A DNA stretch of 59,471 nucleotides from CAZEBW01 sp964510205 (GCA_964510205.1 CAZEBW010000015.1:1-59471), one strand, 5' to 3'; counted from the stretch's first letter, positions 8,705 through 18,164 are shown. Notes: generated by a model from the sequence alone, not told the origin. Translations and numbers: made by a program.

Positions 8705-11700
8705 TTATGGCTCGATCCTCACTTTCCCCAGCAAAATGCGATCCCCCGCCATCTGTCCCTCCTCGCTGAGCACTGCCAATCGCTGGCCTGTGCTCTCCTC
8801 GTACATCCCAATCTCCAAGACGTAGTCGCCGCCAGGCGCATCGGGGTCTACCGTTAGCTCGTACTTATCCACAATGACCTCGCCTTCCACCCACCCCGTC
8901 GTTGGTCGCGTTCCCCCTGCCGGCACACTGTCTTTCTGCGCCCAGATCCGAGCATCATCACCCAAGAGATGGGTGAAAACCTTGTACCAGCCGGCGATTT
9001 CCCTTCTAGGCCGCCAGTACAAGGTCAAGTGCAAGGTATCGCCAGGTTTGACCGCGGTGGCCCCCAGATCATAGCCCAGGAAGGTCACTTCATCGCCCAG
9101 GTTGACTGACAGAGGATTTTCGATATTGGGGAGCGCCATCCTGCGCTGCGGCACCTCGACCTGCAGCTCGCCCAAGTCAGTCGCCGCCGCCACCGGCGTC
9201 CCCCGCTGGTCAATCACCGTCAACTGGAGCCGATGCCGGCCCGCCGAGGTCTCAGCAGGGACGGGGAGGTAATGCTGGCTGCGAACCACCTCCCCAGCCC
9301 GCCACTGAGTGGTGTCGTACGCCTCGGCGCCGACAGGGAAAGTCTCCTCTGCTGCGATTCCTCCCCCCTCGTCCAGCAACTGAAGAAGCACCGCATAGGG
9401 CTGATCCATCTCCTTCAGGCTTCGCCAAAAGAGGGTCAAGTGCACCCCCTCCCCCGCCTGGACAGCCGGGCGATCCACGTTGTAACCCAGCAATTCCAGT
9501 TTTCCCCCAAACCCAATGGCCACGGGGTGTTCCATCTCCAGTTGTTCAGTGGAAGGCGGCTTCCTGGGCCGCACCACCGTTAGCTTGCCCACCATCAGGG
9601 AGGGCCCCATAGCCCTCCCCCGCTCGTCCAGAACATCCAGTTCCTGCAAGGTGGCTTTGTTGAAGGCCCCCACCACCAGAACGTACTCACCGGGTGGCGT
9701 GCCCGGCAGCACGCGTATCTGGTAAGCGTCCTGGGCGTATTCGTCCACGGGCCAAGCAGTCGTCGGCGGATAGTCTCGATACCGTCCAGGGCGCCGGCTA
9801 TCCTTCGGGCTCCACAGATTCGACTGGGCATCCTGGAGGCGGGCATACGCGCTGTAGTTGATGTCCAGCCTGTGCCGCGCCTTCCAGTAGAGGTCCAGGC
9901 GGAAAGTCCCCCCAGCCTCAACCGTAGCGGGGTGAAGGTCGTAGCCGAGCAGCGTCATCTCCCCGCCGAAGTTGACCCGCAGCGGCACCTGCACGCCCTC
10001 CACCTGGGATCCATCGAAGCCACTCCGCCGCAAACAGTTGTCGTAGCGGTCAACGTAGGTCACTTTGGCTAGGAGGAGCGCTACAGCCAAGCCTGCCTGG
10101 AGAATCCACAGCGTATGGCGTATTGCGTATTGCGTATCCCGCCCCTCTGCCGACGATCTTCCAATCCCCCATCTCCAATATCCAATACCTAACCCCAGAA
10201 CGACCAGGGCACTGAAGGCCGACAGTGCTTTAGCGACGAGACGCAAAGGGGTATCCTGAAAGCGCACCTGAACGTCGCTCTCCCCGGCCGGGACCTCGAA
10301 ACTGATCAGGCCGTAGGGCTGGGTGGGAACGATGGGCGCGCTCTTTCCGTCCACGTAGACCCGCCAGCCGGGAAAATAGAAGGCGTTGAAAACAGCTCGG
10401 AAGGGCTGAGGGCTGTCTATCAGGACGTCGGCCGAGGTGAGGCCATATTCTGCCGATTTGACCGCCGCTCCCTCGGGCAGGGACGATGGCTCCAGGCGCT
10501 CGATGGTGGCCCCGGCGCGATACATGGCTTCCAGGCTCGATTCCGAGGGCGCTTCCTTCACCCAGATGGGCAGGTACTCGCCGGCGGAGGTGGCCCCGAT
10601 GACGCCCAGACCGCGTTCTAACTCGGCCAGGTTGGCGATGGACAGCCCCTCGGTGTCATAGCAGTAGCGCGGATAGAGCCAGGGCAGGCTGAAGGTGATG
10701 ATGAGAAGTTGCACCACCAGCATTGCCAGGATGATGAGCGGAGGTCTTTTCGTGAAGCGTGAAACGTGAAACGTAAAACGTGAAACGTCAAACGTGAAAC
10801 GTGAGGAGAGAAGGTGGATGGCCGCGCCGGCCAGCAAAGCGGCGGCCAGGCTGGCGATGCCCAGGAAGCGGAAGGGGAATTGAACGTATTCGAGCAGGGG
10901 CACGCGATCCCAGACCGGCAAAGACTGCGGCAGGACCATGAACATCAGGCTGATCAGAACAAGGGAAAAGAACAAAACCGTGAAACGCTTCTCTCTGCTC
11001 TTGAAGCGCCACCAGCCGGCCAGAGCCAGCAGGGCCAGGGCCAACTGCACCAGTCCCAGACTGCGCGGAGGAGCGGGATTCATGAGCGCGGTGTGGACAG
11101 GCATCGGCAGGGAGAGGAGCTCGCGTAGGGAGAGGAAATTATAGTGGTAGTTCATGCCCGCCGGCGTGTACGCCAGGTGGATCTTAACCCATTGTTTCTC
11201 GAAGAAGGCCGGCAGCCAGAAGAAGGCGCTGAGCCCCAGGGCAAGCAACAGCGCCGCGCCGATGAGCAACAGCGACCTCCACTTTCTCAGGTTGGGCAAA
11301 GGTTTCCCAGCTCCGTTGGGCGAAGGTCTCCCGACCGAGCCCCTTACGCCTCGGTTCTTCAGCAACCACAAACTGCCGACGTAAACAAGGAGAATGGGCG
11401 TAAACACAAGGGCGATCACGTTGTGAGTAAGAATCAGGGTCGCGTAGGATAGGGCACTCAACACCAGGTAGCGGATTCTGCCCCAGACGAGAAGACGGCG
11501 AAAGGCCCAGAGGACCAAGGGCAGCAGAGGCAAAGCCAGCGCCTCGCCGAGGTTGCCCCGATAGAGCGCGTTGTACAGTTGATAAGGAGCGTACATGTAG
11601 GCCACCGCCGCCACCCAAGCCGCCGTGCTGGAAGCCTGGCCGAAGAGGTCTTTGGCCAAGAGATACATGGTCATCCCAGCCAGCAGGATGTAGAGGGCGA

Positions 11701-12022
11701 GAGCCGCGTTCCAGGCCTGGGCGAAGCTGAGGCCCAGCAGGTGAAAGAATTCGGCGGGATAGAACGAGGTAGGGGGGAAGAAGTTGAAGAGGGGATAGCC
11801 GTAGCCGTAGACCAGGTCGGGCGTCCAGCGGGGCCAGGGAGCGCCCTGGCGCAAACAGTGATCGAGCTCCACAAAGCGACAGAGGAGGAGTCCCCCGTCA
11901 TCGCTGCACGTCATAGCGGGTTTCAGCAGGGGTTGAAGGGCCACCAACCCCAGCAGCCCCATCAAGAGGAGCTTCCCTCCCCATCTCAAGATCGTCCTGC
12001 CCCATTTCTCAGCCAAAGTCAT
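8705..12022 (-). CDS. PTPS-related/YfhO-like multi-pass membrane protein with C-terminal beta domains
   Basis: The protein is 1105 residues. The N-terminal half is polytopic and carries the loop GYGYPLFNFFPPTSFYPAEF, typical of the membrane domain annotated as 6-pyruvoyl-tetrahydropterin-synthase-related and of GT-C-like proteins. The C-terminal half holds three copies of a beta-sandwich module recognisable by LTLYWRP...YKVFTHL...G..PTTGW..GEV..DKYEL......GGDYVLEIGMYE. The DUF2723 protein at 12860-15883 carries the same module, so both probably work on the outer surface in glycan or lipid-sugar transfer. Two word arrays are translated in frame: SRFTFDVSRFTFHVSRFT near 10751-10807 and TQYAIRHTLW near 10110-10145. 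A sigma70-type promoter lies upstream. The specific reaction is not known. Confidence 0.75.
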   Translation of the reverse strand: MTLAEKWGRTILRWGGKLLLMGLLGLVALQPLLKPAMTCSDDGGLLLCRFVELDHCLRQGAPWPRWTPDLVYGYGYPLFNFFPPTSFYPAEFFHLLGLSFAQAWNAALALYILLAGMTMYLLAKDLFGQASSTAAWVAAVAYMYAPYQLYNALYRGNLGEALALPLLPLVLWAFRRLLVWGRIRYLVLSALSYATLILTHNVIALVFTPILLVYVGSLWLLKNRGVRGSVGRPSPNGAGKPLPNLRKWRSLLLIGAALLLALGLSAFFWLPAFFEKQWVKIHLAYTPAGMNYHYNFLSLRELLSLPMPVHTALMNPAPPRSLGLVQLALALLALAGWWRFKSREKRFTVLFFSLVLISLMFMVLPQSLPVWDRVPLLEYVQFPFRFLGIASLAAALLAGAAIHLLSSRFTFDVSRFTFHVSRFTKRPPLIILAMLVVQLLIITFSLPWLYPRYCYDTEGLSIANLAELERGLGVIGATSAGEYLPIWVKEAPSESSLEAMYRAGATIERLEPSSLPEGAAVKSAEYGLTSADVLIDSPQPFRAVFNAFYFPGWRVYVDGKSAPIVPTQPYGLISFEVPAGESDVQVRFQDTPLRLVAKALSAFSALVVLGLGIGYWRWGIGRSSAEGRDTQYAIRHTLWILQAGLAVALLLAKVTYVDRYDNCLRRSGFDGSQVEGVQVPLRVNFGGEMTLLGYDLHPATVEAGGTFRLDLYWKARHRLDINYSAYARLQDAQSNLWSPKDSRRPGRYRDYPPTTAWPVDEYAQDAYQIRVLPGTPPGEYVLVVGAFNKATLQELDVLDERGRAMGPSLMVGKLTVVRPRKPPSTEQLEMEHPVAIGFGGKLELLGYNVDRPAVQAGEGVHLTLFWRSLKEMDQPYAVLLQLLDEGGGIAAEETFPVGAEAYDTTQWRAGEVVRSQHYLPVPAETSAGRHRLQLTVIDQRGTPVAAATDLGELQVEVPQRRMALPNIENPLSVNLGDEVTFLGYDLGATAVKPGDTLHLTLYWRPRREIAGWYKVFTHLLGDDARIWAQKDSVPAGGTRPTTGWVEGEVIVDKYELTVDPDAPGGDYVLEIGMYEESTGQRLAVLSEEGQMAGDRILLGKVRIEP
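10110..10192. repeat. GTATTGC / ATTGGATATTGG word arrays within a coding region
   Basis: The plus strand reads GGCGTATTGCGTATTGCGTA at 10110-10130, then CAATATCCAATACC about 40 bp later. The same word in a longer array occurs at 17050-17082. Both are translated in frame in unrelated proteins (TQYAIRHT here, SNTQYPLSNT in the glycosyltransferase), which points to insertion rather than conserved protein sequence. Confidence 0.6.
10751..10807. repeat. GTGAAACGT word array within a coding region
   Basis: Seven degenerate copies of CGTGAAACGT (with variants CGTGAAGCGT, CGTAAAACG and CGTCAAACG) run head to tail. They are translated as SRFTFDVSRFTFHVSRFT in the membrane protein. The same word occurs in gaps at 53759-53848 and 54725-54800. 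Confidence 0.75.
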
Positions 12023-12047
12023 TTCCTTGCTAGTGTTGTACTAGCCG

Positions 12048-12076
12048 ATTCTAGCACATCTTTGATGCAATGGCAA
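12048..12076 (-). promoter_or_regulatory. Sigma70-type promoter for the membrane protein gene
   Basis: On the minus strand, TTGCCA (12076-12071) and TAGAAT (12053-12048) are separated by 17 bp, 26 bp ahead of the ATG at 12022. The match to the consensus is good. Confidence 0.6.
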
Positions 12077-12127
12077 GCCTGGGGCTGCAAGGATGAAGCC
12101 CTGCGGGCTGAGTTTCAGCCCCCAAAG

Positions 12128-12164
12128 AAAAAACGGCGGATGTCCACCCGGACGCCGCCGTTTT
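12128..12164 (-). terminator. Intrinsic terminator after the 148-residue hypothetical gene
   Basis: On the minus strand, AAAACGGCGG pairs with CCGCCGTTTT around a 15-base loop and is followed by TTTTTTCTTT. It lies about 115 bp past the stop at 12281 and ahead of the next promoter, so it separates the two units. Confidence 0.7.
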
Positions 12165-12280
12165 ATAGATCATCGCGTCAGCATCCGATGACTGCCGGCA
12201 CGATAGAAGGCGCACCTTTGAACCCTGAGCGCTCATCTTTCGGAGCAACGTGCCAAAGATCGGAGCGACGAAGCCAGACT

Positions 12281-12727
12281 CTAGTCGCCCTCTCCTTTCC
12301 TCTGTACCTCAATCCGATAGCTGTAAATTCCCGGCCTGTTCACGGGCCTCCAGCCACCAAGTATTGAGCCCGGAGGACGACAGTATTCATTCCCCAAATC
12401 GGTTCGAATGTTCTCAACCAGGGGAGTCTCATCGTCTTCCATCCAGAGCTTGTAGCGAGTGGGCACGCCGAGGTGATTCCACTCCAAGTACCCACGCTCG
12501 TTCGTCACCCCCCAAACGTTCGGATGATCGTAGGCGGTGCCTTGGGACGGCTCGACATCGAAGCGCACCTTGACCCCACCCAAAGGCTCGCCCTTGTCAT
12601 CTAGAACCCTGACGTAAATCTTCTTCAGGCCGGGGCGATTATCACAGGCACTTAAGCGTTCCTTGGTGTTCACCTTCCAGGTCGGACTGGGATTGACCTT
12701 GGGCTCAATAGGGACTTCCTCGCTCAT
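12281..12727 (-). CDS. Small hypothetical protein with a transthyretin/Ig-like regulatory fold
   Basis: The protein is 148 residues from the ATG at 12727. An AAAGGAG site lies 6 bp upstream, so the GTG seven codons earlier is unlikely. It lacks a signal peptide. The middle part (KKIYVRVLDDKGEPLGGVKV, then GVTNERGYLEWNHLG) reads like a carboxypeptidase-regulatory or invasin-like beta domain, where a repeated strand is followed by a Gly-rich turn. The tail mentions GWRPVNRPGIYSYRIEVQ. The gene has its own promoter (12799-12827) and terminator (12128-12164), so it is transcribed alone. Function unknown. Confidence 0.7.
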   Translation of the reverse strand: MSEEVPIEPKVNPSPTWKVNTKERLSACDNRPGLKKIYVRVLDDKGEPLGGVKVRFDVEPSQGTAYDHPNVWGVTNERGYLEWNHLGVPTRYKLWMEDDETPLVENIRTDLGNEYCRPPGSILGGWRPVNRPGIYSYRIEVQRKGEGD

Positions 12728-12798
12728 TGGATGCTCCTTTCTGATCACTAATAATGATGCTCGTCACGACACTCACGACGGGAGAGTTCCCGGCCAAC

Positions 12799-12827
12799 AT
12801 TATAACACTTTTCGTGATTTCATGCAA
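12799..12827 (-). promoter_or_regulatory. Sigma70-type promoter for the small hypothetical gene
   Basis: On the minus strand, TTGCAT (12827-12822) and TATAAT (12804-12799) are 17 bp apart, about 70 bp ahead of the start codon at 12727. Confidence 0.65.
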
Positions 12828-12859
12828 ATTTTGGCTTTTTCATCCCAAACTACCGCAAA

Positions 12860-15800
12860 TCACTCTTGCTGAAGCGGCAGTTGTGCCAGGGGCACGCTTG
12901 GACCCAGCCTGGCCAATCGGTCGTCGAGGACGCCCAGCGGCCGCATGGTGAAGGCATCGTAGACGACCAGGCTCAGTCTGAGGAGGCCCACCTGGGCATC
13001 TGGGGGCACGGACACAAAGTGAACATCGGCGATAGATGACCCTCGTATCCACTTCAAAGTGGGGATGGCCCCCAGCGCGGGCACGGTATCGTCCTGAGAG
13101 AGGAATCGCCCGCTCTCACTGGTCAAGCGCACAGAGACCACGTAATCGTGCAGGATAGGCCTCTTCGCCACCAGGCGCAGTTCCACCCGCACCGCATCCC
13201 CCCGCAGCCTGCGGTGCTCAACGCCCGCCAGCAGCATCTCGCCTCCCAAGTCCACGTAACGACTTCGCGAGGGCGCGGTCGGCAGATTGGAGCGGCCTCC
13301 CAGCGGCCAGTGCCAGGGACCTAAGCGCTGGCTGACCACGTCGTCGGTCGAACGCAGCTCCACCCGCAAGGGCGCATCCATCAGAGGCAGGTCATGCGCC
13401 GTGGTGAGATAGGTGCCCACCGGAACCTGCGGCAGGCGACTCCTCGCTGCCACCTCATCGCCAGTGTACAGAAGCACGTCGCAGTCGCCATCGTCAGGCC
13501 CCGTACGCTGCCAATGGAGATAGACCCGCCGTGCGCCCTCCAAGCTGGTGTCGTAGTCCACGCCGATCAGGGTCAAACCATTGGCAAACGGCCGGTGGAG
13601 CGGGTGCAGGGTGACGGGACGCAGGGGCGGCGGCACGACCTCCACTTCGGCCACGGACACGGTCTCGCTGCCCTGCTCGGTCGTCAGCCGCTGCCAGCCC
13701 CCCTCGGGGAGGGTGATGTAAACACCGGCGATGAGCTGGTAACCTCCCGGCGGGGTCGTGGGCAAAACCTCTATCTCGTAGCGATCAACGGCGACCTCTC
13801 CCACCGCGAAATCAGCCAGGTCGTGGGTCACGTCCATCTGCCCCAGCACCTGGCCCCCATCCCCCACCAGGTGGACGAAAAAGGAGTAGGCGTGGACTGT
13901 ACGCACGTCATCCAACTCGACCAGAGGCTGCCAATACAGATCCAAGCGCAGAGCGTTGCCTGACCTGACACTGTCTTCCGGCAAGCGATAGCCCAGCAGT
14001 CGGATCTTGCCGTCGAACGTCGCGTCCAGTCTGATGACGTCGTCTGGCTTCCCTCCCAAAGTTGGGGAGGACTGAGGGGGGGCAGGCTCGCCCTGCACTA
14101 GAAAAGCCTCGCCCAGGGGAACGAAGCGATACAGCGTAGTCCCGAACTCCTGATAGTAATTGGTGACAATCAGGGGGCGCTCTCCCACGCTCTCTTCCAC
14201 ACGTCGCAGCCAAGTGGCGGAGATCGGTTCGGCGCCCTGCGGATACACGTACTTCACTTCCACATCGGGCCGCACGCCTTCGCTGTACTGCAGATACCAC
14301 AGCGGGGTGGCCCAGTGCCAATTGGCCAAAACCAGCGCGTCGGGGGGAGCGTTGGACATCACGCTTTCCGCATACTGGCGCGCGGAGCGGTCCTCGCTCA
14401 GCCAAGCGAAGCTGGGGTAATGACGAACCAACTGGATCGCACCGAGCAGCAGGACGAGGGACACCAAGCAAGCGTTGAACGCCTTGAGCCTACTCCAGCG
14501 TCCCAGCACCGCCGCCCCGCAGCCAATGACGATGGCCAGAGGCACGTAGGCAGGAATGAGGTACTCTACTGTCTCCGGGGCGCGATAGGTGATGGCAATC
14601 ACAGCTTGAACAGCGATGGCCCCACCGCAGAGGAGCAGAAGCCGCCAGTCTTTGCGCAGCATGATCAGCCCACCCACGGCCGCAGCACCGAGCAACCCCA
14701 GTCCAAACTGGAAATCCAGGATATTGCCCAGCACCTTGAACCGCTCGATCAGGAGACCGGAGGTGGCGAAGTAGAACATATCGCCCCGGAAGCCCCGCGC
14801 CAGGACATGGTTCAAGAATCCCGCCGGGGTAGCGATATCGGGCGGGCCGAATGGGGCGCCCAGCATCCCCCTGATGGGAAGATAGAGGAGCGGGACCACC
14901 GAGAGGAGCAAAGCGAGGAGAGGCTTCAGCAACAGTCGCCACTTGCTAAACAGTAAAATATCGGTAATCAGCAAAAAAGCGGCAAAGGGGAGGTTCAAGA
15001 AAACCAGAGAGCCGTGGTGAGTGATCCCCAGCCCAAACGCCAGGGCGAACAAGGTGAGATAAGCTCCCCTCCCTGGGAGGGAGGGGCTGGGGGAGGGTGG
15101 GCCTTCTTTAGCATAACTGACAAGCGCGAACAACATCAGGGCGGTGAAAAAAGCGGTCAGGCTTCGGACGTTGGCTGTGGTGGCCTGCGCCCAAAAGGTG
15201 GTGGATGTGCCCAGGGCCAACGCCGCCGCCACGCCCCCCCAAGCCGAATCGGTGACACGCCGCACCGTGCGGCTCACCAGGGCCAGGGTCAGAGCAGCAA
15301 AAAAAGCCGACATCAGGTTGACGCGGTAGGCCACATCGCCGATGGGGATCAGAGTGAACAACTTGCCCAGCATAGTGTAGAGCGGATAGCCAGGCGGGTG
15401 GGCGATGCCCAGCACGTCGGCCACGAATTGGAACTCGCCACTGTTCGACGGCAGCACGGTGGGGGCCAAGGTGCGCACGTACAGGCCGAGGCCCAGGACA
15501 AACACGATGAGGTCCACAGGAAGGGATCGCTTGACCTTGACATTGGCCATGAGCAAGGCGGTCACCGCCACGAAGGCCGCGGACCAAGCAAGAGTGGGCT
15601 CAGTGCGGGGATACAAGACGTAGGCGTATAGAACCGCCAGGGAGGTGAGCGCCAGGCCATAGCGCCGTCCCAAGACGGCCAAGCCAACGCCGGCAGCGCT
15701 GCACACGAGGATCAAAGCCAATGAGGCCAGCCAGGGCCAGACGGTCGTCGTCGCCTCAGCGACGATGCGGCTCAGATACAGCCCCAGACCGAGGCCCAGG

Positions 15801-15883
15801 AGTGCGAAGCCCCAACTGTCGTCATTGCGAGTCGCCCATGGCGTGACCTGCCATTCTAAAGGACAGAAACTTCCTGGTGTCAT
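12860..15883 (-). CDS. DUF2723 family membrane protein (protein O-mannosyltransferase-like)
   Basis: This is a multi-pass membrane protein with the family signature LAPTVLPSNSGEFQFVADVL followed by GIAHPPGYPLYTMLGKLF, and GTSTTFWAQATTANVRSLTA further on. The C-terminal part has two beta modules like those in the 8705-12022 protein (LRLDLYWQPL...YEIEVLPTTPPGGYQLIAGVY). Members act as GT-C-type glycosyltransferases at the outer membrane face. The start is uncertain. The frame stays open to 16120, but residues before about 15883 are translated repeat DNA (the familiar CHCERSEAIS peptide) and would overlap the glycosyltransferase stop. I chose the ATG inside the inner repeat edge at 15883; the native start may have been lost when the repeat inserted. 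Confidence 0.7.
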   Translation of the reverse strand: MTPGSFCPLEWQVTPWATRNDDSWGFALLGLGLGLYLSRIVAEATTTVWPWLASLALILVCSAAGVGLAVLGRRYGLALTSLAVLYAYVLYPRTEPTLAWSAAFVAVTALLMANVKVKRSLPVDLIVFVLGLGLYVRTLAPTVLPSNSGEFQFVADVLGIAHPPGYPLYTMLGKLFTLIPIGDVAYRVNLMSAFFAALTLALVSRTVRRVTDSAWGGVAAALALGTSTTFWAQATTANVRSLTAFFTALMLFALVSYAKEGPPSPSPSLPGRGAYLTLFALAFGLGITHHGSLVFLNLPFAAFLLITDILLFSKWRLLLKPLLALLLSVVPLLYLPIRGMLGAPFGPPDIATPAGFLNHVLARGFRGDMFYFATSGLLIERFKVLGNILDFQFGLGLLGAAAVGGLIMLRKDWRLLLLCGGAIAVQAVIAITYRAPETVEYLIPAYVPLAIVIGCGAAVLGRWSRLKAFNACLVSLVLLLGAIQLVRHYPSFAWLSEDRSARQYAESVMSNAPPDALVLANWHWATPLWYLQYSEGVRPDVEVKYVYPQGAEPISATWLRRVEESVGERPLIVTNYYQEFGTTLYRFVPLGEAFLVQGEPAPPQSSPTLGGKPDDVIRLDATFDGKIRLLGYRLPEDSVRSGNALRLDLYWQPLVELDDVRTVHAYSFFVHLVGDGGQVLGQMDVTHDLADFAVGEVAVDRYEIEVLPTTPPGGYQLIAGVYITLPEGGWQRLTTEQGSETVSVAEVEVVPPPLRPVTLHPLHRPFANGLTLIGVDYDTSLEGARRVYLHWQRTGPDDGDCDVLLYTGDEVAARSRLPQVPVGTYLTTAHDLPLMDAPLRVELRSTDDVVSQRLGPWHWPLGGRSNLPTAPSRSRYVDLGGEMLLAGVEHRRLRGDAVRVELRLVAKRPILHDYVVSVRLTSESGRFLSQDDTVPALGAIPTLKWIRGSSIADVHFVSVPPDAQVGLLRLSLVVYDAFTMRPLGVLDDRLARLGPSVPLAQLPLQQE

Positions 15884-16054
15884 TGCGAGGAGGCGGTTTT
15901 TGCCGACGAAGCAATCCCCGAGTCGCGAGTCGGAGATTGCTTCGCTCCGCTCGCAATGACAGATAAGTTTCTGAGTAGGAGCGAAGCGACGAAGCAATCT
16001 CCAAAGTGGCTGACAAGTCGAGCGTAGGAGATTGCTTCGCTTCGTTCGCAATGA
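15821..16054. repeat. GTCATTGCGAG palindromic repeat, composite copy
   Basis: Units starting GTCATTGCGAG and ending CTCGCAATGAC are joined here (15821, 15879-15960, then a half unit to 16054), with inner GAAGCAATC/GATTGCTTC pairs. Other copies lie at 25014-25094, 31888-31973 and 43459-43581. Translation gives the well-known spurious peptide CHCERSEAIS. The copy blurs the start of the DUF2723 gene. Confidence 0.9.
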
Positions 16055-16100
16055 CATCCTTTGTTGCGCTGTGACAGCGAATGTGACATTGTCCAAATAG

Positions 16101-17222
16101 CTAGACATTCCTGCCGCCAACCACCTTCCGATAAACAGCCAGCGTCTCCAACGCCGTTCGCCTCCAACTGAACTTGGCCGCCTGGGCCAAAGCCCTCTGC
16201 CGCAACTCAGCCCTGAGAGCGTCGTCAGCCAGGAGCATGTCCATGGCTTCGGCCAGGGCTTCCACGTCCGCAGGATCGAGCAATATCCCCCCTTCGCCCA
16301 CTACCTCCGGCAGCGACGAACGGTCGGAGGCTATGACGGGCGTGCCGCAGGCCATCGCTTCCAAAGGCGGCAAACCAAATCCTTCGTACAGTGAGGGAAA
16401 CACGAAGGCCTCCGCCCCACTGAGCACGGCCGGCTTATCCTCCTCGGCCACCCAGCCGCTGAAAAATACGTTCTCCTCAAGTCCCAATTCTCTGACTAGG
16501 CGGCGGGGGTCTGGAAACATGCAGCTATCTCGGCCAGGCAACTTGCCGGCAATAACCAGACGGACCCGCTGCTGTTTACGGACCAGCAGAGCAAAGGCCC
16601 TCAGCAAAGTGGAAACGTTCTTGCGCCGGTCGAAGCCGCCCAGATAGAGCAGGTAACGCTCCGGCAGAGCATACTTCTGGCGGATGGCAGCCAGTTGCGC
16701 CTCGTCCCCCACGGGCCGGAATGCCTCGCCAGCGGCCTCGTAGGTGACGTGGATCTGCTCTGGGGGGACGCGCAGGCGGCGCACGATGTCCCTCTTGGAC
16801 GCGCAGGACACGGTGACAATGGCATCGGCCTTGCGGGCTGCGGCAGCCACCAAACGAGTGTACACCCGCACCAGGAGTGATCCCCGATAGGCGGGCAAGA
16901 TGAGGGGGATGAGATCGTGGACAGTGACCACGGTGGGCGCCGTGGGGAAGAGAGGCGAGGCGAAGTAGGGGACGTGGGCCAGGTCCAAGTCCGAGCGGCG
17001 GCAAGCTAGGGGGAAGGCCACCTGTTCGAACCAAAGCTTGGCCGTGTTGGATAGGGGGTATTGGGTATTGGATATTGGGTCTGGGCTGAAAAGAAGGTAC
17101 TCGTTCGTTGGATCCACCTTCGCCAGCGAATCCAGCAAGTGTCGCGTATACTGCCCGCTGCCCGTTCCGGGACGATCCAGGAAGAGGGCGTTAATCCCTA
17201 CGCGCCTTTTTGAAGTACTCAA
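16101..17222 (-). CDS. Glycosyltransferase family 4 (GT-B fold)
   Basis: This 373-residue retaining glycosyltransferase opens RVGINALFLDRPGTGSGQYT. The C-terminal domain has GGFDRRKNVSTLLRAFALL and the donor-site motif EGFGLPPLEAMACGTPVIAS with its two Glu residues. It probably adds a sugar from a nucleotide donor in envelope glycan synthesis. The start is TTG at 17222, within the 3' end of the epimerase gene and preceded by AGGAGG; the 32-bp overlap suggests coupling. A translated word array (PISNTQYPLSNTAK, 17050-17082) sits between the N-terminal strands. The sugar donor is unknown; the adjacent epimerase suggests UDP-galactose or a uronic acid. Confidence 0.85.
   Translation of the reverse strand: MSTSKRRVGINALFLDRPGTGSGQYTRHLLDSLAKVDPTNEYLLFSPDPISNTQYPLSNTAKLWFEQVAFPLACRRSDLDLAHVPYFASPLFPTAPTVVTVHDLIPLILPAYRGSLLVRVYTRLVAAAARKADAIVTVSCASKRDIVRRLRVPPEQIHVTYEAAGEAFRPVGDEAQLAAIRQKYALPERYLLYLGGFDRRKNVSTLLRAFALLVRKQQRVRLVIAGKLPGRDSCMFPDPRRLVRELGLEENVFFSGWVAEEDKPAVLSGAEAFVFPSLYEGFGLPPLEAMACGTPVIASDRSSLPEVVGEGGILLDPADVEALAEAMDMLLADDALRAELRQRALAQAAKFSWRRTALETLAVYRKVVGGRNV
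17050..17082. repeat. ATTGGGTATTGGATATTGG word array in frame
   Basis: GGGGTATTGGGTATTGGATA continuing into TTGGG is translated as SNTQYPLSNT in the GT4 protein. It shares its word with 10172-10192. Confidence 0.65.
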
Positions 17223-18120
17223 CTGTCCTCCTCATCCCCTCGTCTAGCCCAACGCGCGGCGCCCAGCCCAGCTCGTCTTGGGCTTTGCTGGCATCCAAGT
17301 AGATTTTGAACACCTCGCCCAGCTTAGGAGGGCCGTGGACGGCCTCTTTCTCATAACCGGTGATCTCCTTCAGCTTAGCGAAGACCTCGTTGATGGAGGT
17401 GCCGACTCCCCAGCCGATGTTGTAGATTTGGTCATCGCCCCTGTCTATGGACCTGATGTTCGCCTCCGCAATGTCGCCGACGTAGACAAAGTCCCGCTCC
17501 TGCTCGCCGCTGCCGTTGATGACCGGCTCCCCGTCCCCCAGCATCTGGCCGCTGAAAATGGCCACCACCCCTGCCTCGCCGTGGGGGTCCTGACGCGGGC
17601 CGTAGACGTTGGGATAGCGCAAGGCCACGTAGCGCAGGCCGTAGTTGACGCCATAGAGATAGAGGTAATGCTCCACGAAGTGCTTGCTGGCCCCGTAGGG
17701 ATCCAGCGGGTTGACGGGATGAGCCTCGTCGGCGGGCAGATACTCCGGCTCGCCGTAAACCGCCCCGCCGGTGGAGGCGTAGATGAATCTAGCGACCCCG
17801 TACTTGCGGCTCAGTTCCAGCAGGTTGAGCGATCCGATGACGTTGACCTCGGCGTAGAGGACGGGCTTGGCCATGGATTCGCGCACGTTGGCCCGCGCCG
17901 CCTGATGGTTGACGATCTCAGGCCGTTCGACGGCGAAGACCTTCTCTAGGCCCTGGGCATTGCAGATGTCAAGATGATAGAACTCCGCAGCGGGGTTCAG
18001 GTTCTCCCTCTTGCCCGTGGAGAGGTCGTCCACCACGACCACCTCGTGCCCCTTTTCGATCAAAGCATCCACCACGTGCGAGCCGATGAAGCCCGCGCCT
18101 CCCGTAACCAGAATCCTCAT
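17191..18120 (-). CDS. NAD-dependent sugar-nucleotide epimerase (GalE-like extended SDR)
   Basis: This 309-residue extended short-chain dehydrogenase is full length for the family. The NAD site is GGAGFIGSHVVDALIEKGHE at residues 7-26, followed by the acidic loop VVVVDDLSTGKREN. The catalytic Ser/Thr is in YASTGGAVYGE and the Tyr-Lys pair in YGASK. These features fit UDP-glucose 4-epimerase or a close relative. An AAAGGAG site lies 6 bp ahead of the ATG. It heads the envelope operon with the GT4 and DUF2723 genes downstream, so it likely supplies the sugar donor. Exact substrate specificity cannot be read. Confidence 0.85.
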   Translation of the reverse strand: MRILVTGGAGFIGSHVVDALIEKGHEVVVVDDLSTGKRENLNPAAEFYHLDICNAQGLEKVFAVERPEIVNHQAARANVRESMAKPVLYAEVNVIGSLNLLELSRKYGVARFIYASTGGAVYGEPEYLPADEAHPVNPLDPYGASKHFVEHYLYLYGVNYGLRYVALRYPNVYGPRQDPHGEAGVVAIFSGQMLGDGEPVINGSGEQERDFVYVGDIAEANIRSIDRGDDQIYNIGWGVGTSINEVFAKLKEITGYEKEAVHGPPKLGEVFKIYLDASKAQDELGWAPRVGLDEGMRRTVEYFKKARRD

Positions 18121-18164
18121 ATCGCTCTCCTTTCGAGTTTTTGTCCCTTGCAGGGTTCGCGACT

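Noticed and set aside
15880..16167. Small open frame encoding CHCERSEAIS-type peptides
   Set aside because: This is translated GTCATTGCGAG repeat, a well-known spurious annotation, and overlaps the glycosyltransferase end.
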